A stretch of 6,532 nt of DNA, taken from Bacteroidales bacterium. GTDB taxonomy: Bacteria; Bacteroidota; Bacteroidia; Bacteroidales; UBA932. The position numbers were made by a program, and so were the translations under genes. The stretch lies in contig JAKSKC010000079.1 in the NCBI GenBank assembly GCA_024401945.1, forward strand, positions 1 to 6,532. The letters are read 5' to 3'. Below the pieces are notes generated by a model. That model searched no databases. It was not told the DNA's origin and saw only the letters and a list, made by a program, of their open reading frames with translations. This document shows, piece after piece, positions 1 through 5,641 of the stretch (position 1 is the stretch's first letter; each line of letters opens with the position of its first letter).

Positions 1-674
1 ATCTGGGTGAACTCAGGCTGACGGTCGGCACGGAGGTCCTCGTCACGGAAGCAGCGGACGATCTGGAAGTAGCGGTCATATCCGGCTACCATAAGGAGCT
101 GCTTGAAGGTCTGGGGAGACTGCGGGAGAGCATAGAACTGGCCCGGGTTCATACGTGAAGGAACCACGAAGTCACGCGCACCTTCCGGAGTCGATTTGAT
201 GAGGTATGGAGTCTCTATCTCCATAAAGCCCTGTTTGTCAAGATATGAGCGCACTTCCTGGGCGAGACGGTGCCTCAGGGCGAGAGCCCTCTGGAGAGGC
301 GCGCGGCGAAGGTCGAGATATCTGTATTTTGCACGGATATCTTCACCGCCATCGGATACTTCCTCTATTGTGAAAGGAGGAGTGTCGGCCCTGTTCAATA
401 CATTGACGCTCTCAATCCTGATCTCAATGTCGCCTGTCGGCATTTTTGGGTTTTTGCTCTGGCGCTCGACAACCTCTCCTTTAATCTGGAGAACCCATTC
501 GCGCCCGGCCTCTATTTCCTGCTCTGTTACAAGCTGTGTGATTCCATAACGGTCACGGAGATCAACGAATGTCATACCTCCGAGTTTGCGGGCTTTCTGC
601 ACCCAGCCGGCAAGAGTAACTTTCTGTCCGACATTCTCCAAACGAAGTTCGCCGCAAGTATGTGTCCTATACAT
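1..674 (-). CDS. aspS: Aspartyl-tRNA synthetase, N-terminal part (runs off the left edge)
   Basis: This class II synthetase charges tRNA-Asp with aspartate using ATP in the cytoplasm. The start is the ATG at 674-672 ([17 protein letters not shown]), giving 224 visible codons of a protein usually near 590 residues. The N-terminal OB-fold anticodon-binding domain covers about residues 1-105 ([11 protein letters not shown] near 23-33). KYRYLDLRR (116-124) leads into the catalytic core, with motif 1 around [10 protein letters not shown] (149-158), the substrate-binding segment [12 protein letters not shown] (182-193) and motif 2 [16 protein letters not shown] (209-224). The bacterial insertion domain and motif 3 lie outside the window. 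Residue 31 is Leu; in Pseudomonas-type enzymes that also charge tRNA-Asn this position is His, so this one is probably the discriminating, tRNA-Asp-only type (inference from one position). It lies 73 bases downstream of the EF-G paralogue on the same strand, and I see no good TAnnTTTG promoter in that gap, so read-through from the upstream gene is likely to contribute to expression. Confidence 0.97.
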   Translation of the reverse strand, partial: MYRTHTCGELRLENVGQKVTLAGWVQKARKLGGMTFVDLRDRYGITQLVTEQEIEAGREWVLQIKGEVVERQSKNPKMPTGDIEIRIESVNVLNRADTPPFTIEEVSDGGEDIRAKYRYLDLRRAPLQRALALRHRLAQEVRSYLDKQGFMEIETPYLIKSTPEGARDFVVPSRMNPGQFYALPQSPQTFKQLLMVAGYDRYFQIVRCFRDEDLRADRQPEFTQ

Positions 675-698
675 AACTGAATATGGTTTTTAAGGTAA

Positions 699-724
699 AC
701 AGGTGGCCACGGAGGGCCACCTGT
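699..724 (-). terminator. Perfect 10-bp hairpin between the EF-G paralogue and aspS
   Basis: Bases 699-708 (ACAGGTGGCC) pair exactly with 715-724 (GGCCACCTGT) around a 6-base loop. The GC-rich stem begins 23 bases after the stop codon of the EF-G paralogue. In the direction of transcription (leftward) it is followed by TTTACCTTAAAAA, a weak and interrupted U tract, so it may be an inefficient intrinsic terminator, an mRNA 3'-end stabiliser or a partial attenuator. It ends only 24 bases ahead of the aspS start codon, so it could also affect aspS translation. The base pairing is directly visible; the terminator role is inferred. Confidence 0.6.
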
Positions 725-747
725 CCGCAAGTATTTTTGATATAATA

Positions 748-2859
748 TTAGTCCTCTTCTGTCTCCTGAGCTGCGTATTCAGCAAGAAGCTTAGTCTGTA
801 CATCACCTGGAACCGGCTGGTAGTCAGCAAACTCCATAGAGAATGTTGCAGAACCTGCAGTGAGGGAGCTCAATGTTGTAGAGTAACGGTAGAGTTCTGC
901 GAGCGGAACGCGTGCCTTGAGGATTGCGAATCCCTTGTCTGCACCCATGTCTCCGAGCATACCACGACGGTTCTGGAGGTCGCTCATAACTGCTCCCTGA
1001 TACTCTGAAGGGGTCATGACCTCGACATTGTAGATAGGCTCGAGGATCTTAGGACCTGCATTGCGGAATGCCTCCTTGAAGGCGTTACGTCCTGCGATGA
1101 TGAAGGCGATTTCCTTAGAGTCAACCGGGTGCATCTTACCGTCATATACGAATACGCGGATGTCGCGTGCATATGATCCGGTGAGAGGTCCCTCTACCAT
1201 TCTCTCCTTGATACCCTTGAGGATAGCAGGCATGAAGCCGAGGTCGATGGCACCACCGACAACGCAGTTGTAGAACTCAAGCTTTCCGCCCCATTCCATA
1301 TCGGTAACATCCTGGGTCTTGATATTGAGCTGTGTGTCTTTTCCGTCAATCTTGAACTTGGTGTTGAGTTCGCCTTCAGCCGGGCAGACGAGAAGATGAA
1401 CCTCTCCGAACTGACCTGCACCGCCGGACTGTTTCTTGTGACGGTACTGGGCTGTAGCCACCTTGGTGATGGTCTCACGGTAAGGAACCTTCGGAGCGAA
1501 GAGTTCTACGTCAACGCCGAATTCGTTGTTGATACGCCATTTAACAATATTGATATGCTGCTCACCGTTACCGCTGAGGATGGTCTGACGAAGTTCCTTT
1601 GAGTACTCTACGATGACGGTAGGGTCTGTTGAAGCAATCTTCTTGAGAGCGTCACCGAGCTTCTGGTCATCGGTCTGAGCCTTTGCCTTGATAGCGCAAC
1701 GGTATTTAGGAGCAGGATAAGAAATCTTATCGAATGAAATTCCTGAGCCAGGAAGTGAAAGGGTTGTGCTTGATTTGCTGTTCTTGAGCTTGACTGCACA
1801 TCCGAAATCTCCGGCGCGGAGAGCATTGACTGACTCTTTCTTTGTTCCGGCAACAGCGTAGATTGCAGAGATACGCTCCTTGTTGCCTGTTGCAGGATCC
1901 TCGAGGTCGATACCTGGAGTGATGGATCCGCTCATTACCTTGAAGTATGATACTTCTCCGAGGTGCTGCTCAACGTCATTCTTGTAGATGAACAATGCAG
2001 CAGGACCGTTCTCCTCACACTTAGGAGCCGGTGCAACGTTGTTGATGAACTCAAGGAGTTTCTTCACGCCGATGTCCTTCTTTCCGGATACGCAGAATAC
2101 AGGATAAAGTTCGCCGGAAGTGATCCCGAGAGAGAGTCCCCTGTTGATTTCCTCCTCGGAAAGGGTTCCTTCCTCGAAATATTTCTCCATCAATGCATCA
2201 TCGAACTCTGCAGCCTTCTCGATAAGTTCGCCGCGCATTTCCTCTGCCTTGTCTGCGAACTCTGCAGGGATGTCAAGTTCCTCGCGTGTGCCGTTGGCAT
2301 CCTTGAAGTGATAATACTTCATAGCAAGGACATCCACGAAACCGTCGAAGCTTGCACCTGCGTTTGTAGGGAACTGGAGGTTGACGATCTTTCCGCCGAA
2401 AGCCTCTTTCATTGAATTCTGAACTACATCCCAGTCAGCCTTATCGGCATCGAGCTGGTTCACTGCGATAACGAGAGGGAGCTTGATTGCATCGGCCCTG
2501 CGGACGAAGTTCTCTGTTCCAACCTCGACACCCTGCTGTGCGTTAACTACGAGGATACCGCTTTCGCAAACTCTGAATGCAGAATATGCGCCACCGATGA
2601 AGTCATCAGAGCCAGGAGCATCGATGAAGTTGATCTTCTTGTTCTGGAACTCTGCATAAAGTGGGGTTGCGTAGATTGATCTCTGGTTCTGTTTTTCAAG
2701 TTCATCATTGTCGGACACTGTGTTCTTGTCCTCGATGGTTCCTCTTCTGTCGATAACTTTTCCTTCGAAAAGCATAGCCTCAGCCAACGTCGTTTTACCG
2801 GACTTGGTTGAGCCAAGTAGGGCTACGTTGCGAATGTCTTTGGTTGAATAATCTTTCAT
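748..2859 (-). CDS. fusA2: EF-G paralogue (EF-G2 type) with degenerate GTPase motifs
   Basis: This is a 703-residue translation factor with the full five-domain EF-G layout: G domain about 1-275, domain II about 285-375, domain III about 385-460, domain IV about 465-600 (QSGGAGQFGEV at 477-487, tip loop around H577) and domain V about 605-690 (RRGMLGDMGADKG at 631-643). The ribosome-engaging parts look intact. The nucleotide site does not. The P-loop is GSTKSGKTT (16-24), where classical EF-G has GHIDAGKTT; switch I RGIT has become RSIY (60-63), losing the Mg-binding Thr; switch II DTPGH is DAPGS (80-84), losing the catalytic His; and NKxD is NQLD (134-137). P-loop K22 and T23 remain. In Bacteroides thetaiotaomicron a similar paralogue, EF-G2, is reported to support translation without GTP hydrolysis, to be induced on carbon starvation by the CRP-family regulator Cur, and to matter for gut colonisation. 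By inference this gene is its counterpart. It is not a TetQ/TetM-type resistance factor, since domain IV is EF-G-like. The start ATG (2859-2857) follows an A-rich leader. Confidence 0.93.
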   Translation of the reverse strand: MKDYSTKDIRNVALLGSTKSGKTTLAEAMLFEGKVIDRRGTIEDKNTVSDNDELEKQNQRSIYATPLYAEFQNKKINFIDAPGSDDFIGGAYSAFRVCESGILVVNAQQGVEVGTENFVRRADAIKLPLVIAVNQLDADKADWDVVQNSMKEAFGGKIVNLQFPTNAGASFDGFVDVLAMKYYHFKDANGTREELDIPAEFADKAEEMRGELIEKAAEFDDALMEKYFEEGTLSEEEINRGLSLGITSGELYPVFCVSGKKDIGVKKLLEFINNVAPAPKCEENGPAALFIYKNDVEQHLGEVSYFKVMSGSITPGIDLEDPATGNKERISAIYAVAGTKKESVNALRAGDFGCAVKLKNSKSSTTLSLPGSGISFDKISYPAPKYRCAIKAKAQTDDQKLGDALKKIASTDPTVIVEYSKELRQTILSGNGEQHINIVKWRINNEFGVDVELFAPKVPYRETITKVATAQYRHKKQSGGAGQFGEVHLLVCPAEGELNTKFKIDGKDTQLNIKTQDVTDMEWGGKLEFYNCVVGGAIDLGFMPAILKGIKERMVEGPLTGSYARDIRVFVYDGKMHPVDSKEIAFIIAGRNAFKEAFRNAGPKILEPIYNVEVMTPSEYQGAVMSDLQNRRGMLGDMGADKGFAILKARVPLAELYRYSTTLSSLTAGSATFSMEFADYQPVPGDVQTKLLAEYAAQETEED

Positions 2860-2917
2860 TTTATCTGATTTTATTAATAATTACGCGGTCATCTGCACCA
2901 TAATGGGCATATCCTCG

Positions 2918-2948
2918 CAAATCTACTAAATATAATTCCAATTTCAAT
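2918..2948 (-). promoter_or_regulatory. Predicted Bacteroidota-type promoter of the EF-G paralogue
   Basis: On the minus strand TAGATTTG (2925-2918) matches the Bacteroidota -7 consensus TAnnTTTG at every fixed base. An ATTG (2948-2945), three of four bases of the -33 element TTTG, lies exactly 19 bp upstream, within the usual spacing. Transcription would begin near 2915 and give a leader of about 55 bases before the ATG at 2859. The leader is AT-rich close to the start codon and includes the palindrome TTATTAATAA (2880-2871). The consensus match is seen directly; activity is inferred. Confidence 0.6.
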
Positions 2949-2957
2949 GCTTATTGG

Positions 2958-2968
2958 GTGAAAATCAC
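2958..2968. promoter_or_regulatory. GTGA-N3-TCAC inverted repeat in the divergent promoter region, possible operator
   Basis: The bases GTGA AAA TCAC form an 11-bp interrupted palindrome directly between the two predicted promoters. It abuts the -7 element of rnhB and lies 9 bp beyond the -33 element of the EF-G paralogue, with its centre about 48 bases upstream of that gene's inferred start of transcription, a position typical of activator sites. GTGA/TCAC are the core half-sites of CRP-family proteins, but the spacing here is 3 rather than the usual 6, so family assignment is uncertain. A chance occurrence cannot be excluded. Confidence 0.25.
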
Positions 2969-2976
2969 TACCTTTG
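2969..2976 (+). promoter_or_regulatory. Predicted -7 element of the rnhB operon promoter
   Basis: TACCTTTG matches the Bacteroidota -7 consensus TAnnTTTG at every fixed base. The expected -33 zone (about 2944-2949) has no convincing TTTG, so the promoter may be weak or need an activator. Transcription would begin around 2979-2983, only a few bases before the ATG at 2984. This is the only promoter I can see for the three rightward genes. Confidence 0.45.
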
Positions 2977-2983
2977 TTTTACT

Positions 2984-3604
2984 ATGAGGCACAAAGGAGA
3001 ACTTCTGGGCTTTATGAACGAGGGCCTTTTGGAGGCCGGTCTCGATGAGGCGGGAAGAGGGCCCCTCGCCGGTCCGGTATTCGCCGCCGCCGTAATTTTG
3101 CCGGCAGGATTTTCGCATCCGCTCCTCGACGACTCGAAGAAAATGACGCGTAAAGAGCGCGAGGAACTGCGCCCGATCATTGAAAATGAGGCCGTTGCCT
3201 GGGCCGTGGAGGCTGTCAGCGCAGAGGAGATCGACAACATCAACATCCTCAACGCCTCCATCACAGGAATGCAGCGGGCCGTGCTTAAACTTGCAGTGAG
3301 GCCGGACTTCCTGCTGGTGGACGGCAACCGCTTCCGCCCCTTCGAAGGATTCAGGTATGCTACCGTGGTGCACGGTGACGCTACATACGCAAGCATCGCC
3401 GCGGCATCAGTCCTCGCAAAGACCCACAGGGACGAATTTATGGTCCGCCTGTCGGAAGAATACCCGCAGTATGGATGGGACAGGAACATGGGCTATCCGA
3501 CAAAGGACCATATTGAAGCAATAAGGAAATACGGGCTGACTCCGTGGCACAGACGCAGTTTCCACCCGAAAGAACTTGAGCCTACATTGTTTGATGATAA
3601 TTAA
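2984..3604 (+). CDS. rnhB: Ribonuclease HII
   Basis: RNase HII cuts the RNA strand of RNA-DNA hybrids and starts removal of single ribonucleotides built into DNA; it acts in the cytoplasm with Mg or Mn. The 206-residue protein has the normal length and carries the DEDD active site: D21 and E22 in LDEAGRGPLAG (20-30), D113 in LVDGNRF (111-117) and D132 in VVHGDATYASIAAAS (128-142). The GRG motif (24-26), which with the conserved Tyr (Y171 in GYPT) recognises the ribo-deoxyribo junction, is present, as is LDDSKKMTRKERE (48-60). I chose the ATG at 2984 because LLGF after it aligns with the LLPY-like N-terminus I recall for Bacteroides RnhB. The ATG at 3014 (196 residues) is a real alternative: AGGAG at 2995-2999 lies 14 bases before it, and it would give a normal leader. 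The upstream TTG at 2954 precedes the predicted promoter and is unlikely. The peptidase gene follows after 12 bases. Confidence 0.96.
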   Translation: MRHKGELLGFMNEGLLEAGLDEAGRGPLAGPVFAAAVILPAGFSHPLLDDSKKMTRKEREELRPIIENEAVAWAVEAVSAEEIDNINILNASITGMQRAVLKLAVRPDFLLVDGNRFRPFEGFRYATVVHGDATYASIAAASVLAKTHRDEFMVRLSEEYPQYGWDRNMGYPTKDHIEAIRKYGLTPWHRRSFHPKELEPTLFDDN

Positions 3605-3616
3605 AACAAAATAACG

Positions 3617-5638
3617 ATGAAAAGAATCATTTCAGTCATTCTTATGACAGCCCTGCTGGCAATCAACGCCAGCGCAGATGAAGGAATGTGGATGCTTCCT
3701 CTTCTTCAGAAGATGAACGCAAAGGCAATGGCCGATCTGGGTCTCAACCTCAAGCCGGAGCAGATTTACAGCGAAAAAGGAACTTCCATAAAGGACGCCA
3801 TCGTGCATTTCGGCGGCGGCTGCACGGGAGAGATCATCTCTGACCAGGGACTTCTCGTGACCAACCACCACTGCGGATACAGCAGCATCCAGTCCCTTTC
3901 CTCTCCGGAACACAACTACCTCGAGGACGGATACTGGGCAATGAACCTTTCAGAAGAACTTCCTGCAAAGGGACTTACCGTCACCTTCCTTGAGAGCATG
4001 ACAGATGTGACGAAGTTCATCAACAAACTCGAGAAAAAATCAGAGGAGGAACAGACCGCCGCCATCCAGAAGCTCATCGAACAGGCAACTGCAGAAAACC
4101 CTAACTGCACTGCCCTGATCAGGAGTTTTTATGACGAGAACGTGTACTATCTCATCGTATACAAGACATACCGCGACATCCGCTTCGTGGGAGCACCTCC
4201 TGCAGCATCGGGAAAATTCGGCGGAGACACCGACAACTGGATGTGGCCGCGCCATACCTGCGACTTCTCAATGTTCAGAGTATATGCAGGTCCTGACAAC
4301 GAGCCTGCCGAGTACTCTGAAAACAACAGGCCTCTCACTCCGAAGCAGTCACTCAAGGTTTCCCTCAAGGGCGTGAAGGACGGAGACTATTCGATGATCA
4401 TCGGTTTCCCGGGAAGCACACAGCGCTACATGACTGCCACCCAGCTTCAGAATATGCTGGACCTCAACGACATCAGGATTGACGCACGCACCATACGCCA
4501 GGACCTCATGTGGGAGGCAAGGATGGCTGACCCTGTTGTGAACCTCCAGTATGCAAGCAAATATGCAGGCTCTTCCAACGGTTGGAAAAAATGGCAGGGA
4601 GAAAGGGAAGCTTTCGCGAAGCTGAACGTCATCGGCCGCGAGAAGCAGAAAGAGGCAGACTTCATGGCCTGGGTCTCTCAGAACAAGAAGCGCGTTGAGA
4701 AATACGGCAACGCCATTTCAGAGATTGACGCCTGCGTGAAGGCATCCGCTGATGCCCAGAAAGCATATACCCTGCTCACAGAAACCATCTACAGAATTGA
4801 ACTCGTTGCTTTCTCGACCTCACGCAATGCTGCCGTCTATAAGGATTACAATCTGGCACTCGACCGCAAGGAGGCCAGTGCGCTGATGAATCACTACCTT
4901 GCCAATGTGAAGCCGGAGGACAAGATTGCTATCGATCTCAACGAGGCATATCTTGACGATCTGTTCGCAAACAGTGTCTTCACCTCAGAAGAAAAGATGA
5001 CCGCCGCAATGGCAGAAGAAGGTTTCGACTACCACAACGACCCTGCATTCAAGCTCTACTCCGCAATCCGCGACAAGGCCCTGGCATTCCAGAATGAAAT
5101 GAAGAAGTCTTCCGCAGGACTGGACAAAGCTACAAAGGCCTACACCGCCGGACAGCTCGAGTGGAAGGACGGAGAACCTATCTATCCGGATGCGAACAGC
5201 ACAATGAGGCTCACCTACGGCACTGTCAAATCCTATTCCCCTAAGGACGGCGTAATCTACAAGCACTACACCACACTCAAGGGTGTAATGGAGAAAGAGG
5301 ACCCTGACAATTATGAATTCAGGGTTCCGGCAAAGATCAAGACGCTTTATGAAGCAAAGGATTTCGGCCAGTACGCAAACGAGGACGGAGAACTCGTAAC
5401 CTGCTTCCTCACTAACAGCGACATCACTGGAGGCAACTCCGGAAGCCCTGTGCTCAATGCCGACGGCGAGCTCATCGGACTTGCATTCGACGGCAACTGG
5501 GAGGCAATGAGCGGCGACGTGCTCTTCGAGCCGAACCTCCAGAGATGTATCAATGTGGATATCCGCTATGTCCTCTTCATTATGGACAAATTCGGAGGCG
5601 CAGGATATCTCCTCGACGAAATGAACCTTGTAAAGTAA
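3617..5638 (+). CDS. Exported S46-family dipeptidyl peptidase, DPP7-like
   Basis: S46 peptidases are periplasmic or surface serine exopeptidases that release dipeptides from the N-terminus of oligopeptides, feeding peptide-using Bacteroidota. The 673-residue protein begins with a signal peptide (MKRIISVILMTALLAINASA, probable cleavage after residue 20), then the family N-terminus DEGMWMLPLL. The chymotrypsin-like triad is visible: H85 in TNHHCGYSS (82-90), D216 in RHTCDFSMF (212-220) and S608 in TGGNSGSP (604-611). N207 and W208 of GDTDNWMWPR fit the pocket that holds the substrate amino terminus. The residue 18 after the Ser is G626 (AFDGNWE); P. gingivalis DPP11, which cleaves after Asp/Glu, has Arg673 there, whereas DPP7 has Gly. 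The enzyme is therefore predicted to prefer hydrophobic P1 residues. At 673 residues it is about 40 shorter than DPP7/DPP11 (around 710-720), most of the difference falling between D216 and S608, which contains the helical domain. The family's TGDF reads TCDF here. There is no clear Shine-Dalgarno site, only an A-rich leader. Confidence 0.95.
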   Translation: MKRIISVILMTALLAINASADEGMWMLPLLQKMNAKAMADLGLNLKPEQIYSEKGTSIKDAIVHFGGGCTGEIISDQGLLVTNHHCGYSSIQSLSSPEHNYLEDGYWAMNLSEELPAKGLTVTFLESMTDVTKFINKLEKKSEEEQTAAIQKLIEQATAENPNCTALIRSFYDENVYYLIVYKTYRDIRFVGAPPAASGKFGGDTDNWMWPRHTCDFSMFRVYAGPDNEPAEYSENNRPLTPKQSLKVSLKGVKDGDYSMIIGFPGSTQRYMTATQLQNMLDLNDIRIDARTIRQDLMWEARMADPVVNLQYASKYAGSSNGWKKWQGEREAFAKLNVIGREKQKEADFMAWVSQNKKRVEKYGNAISEIDACVKASADAQKAYTLLTETIYRIELVAFSTSRNAAVYKDYNLALDRKEASALMNHYLANVKPEDKIAIDLNEAYLDDLFANSVFTSEEKMTAAMAEEGFDYHNDPAFKLYSAIRDKALAFQNEMKKSSAGLDKATKAYTAGQLEWKDGEPIYPDANSTMRLTYGTVKSYSPKDGVIYKHYTTLKGVMEKEDPDNYEFRVPAKIKTLYEAKDFGQYANEDGELVTCFLTNSDITGGNSGSPVLNADGELIGLAFDGNWEAMSGDVLFEPNLQRCINVDIRYVLFIMDKFGGAGYLLDEMNLVK

Positions 5639-5641
5639 AAT

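Noticed and set aside
196..680. Plus-strand open frames opposite aspS
   Set aside because: The minus strand encodes an unmistakable AspRS over the same bases; the plus-strand translations are low-complexity shadows.
715..738. Plus-strand terminator using the TTTTT run at 734-738
   Set aside because: The T run is about 9 bases from the stem and no plus-strand gene lies upstream; the hairpin belongs with the minus-strand genes.
1963..2415. A 150-codon plus-strand open frame inside the EF-G paralogue
   Set aside because: It lies wholly opposite a conserved coding region, its translation has no recognisable domain, and nothing promoter-like precedes it.
748..2859. Ribosomal protection tetracycline resistance gene (TetQ/TetM type)
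   Set aside because: Domain IV and V motifs are those of EF-G, and the degenerate GTPase site differs from TetQ/TetM, which keep a working GTPase.
2871..2880. Perfect palindrome TTATTAATAA as an operator
   Set aside because: It is pure A/T in an A/T-rich leader next to a start codon, where such palindromes arise easily; no second copy or half-site is seen nearby.
2954..2983. TTG start giving a 216-residue RnhB
   Set aside because: The added residues precede and overlap the predicted -7 element and have no counterpart in known RnhB N-termini; ATG at 2984 or 3014 is better.
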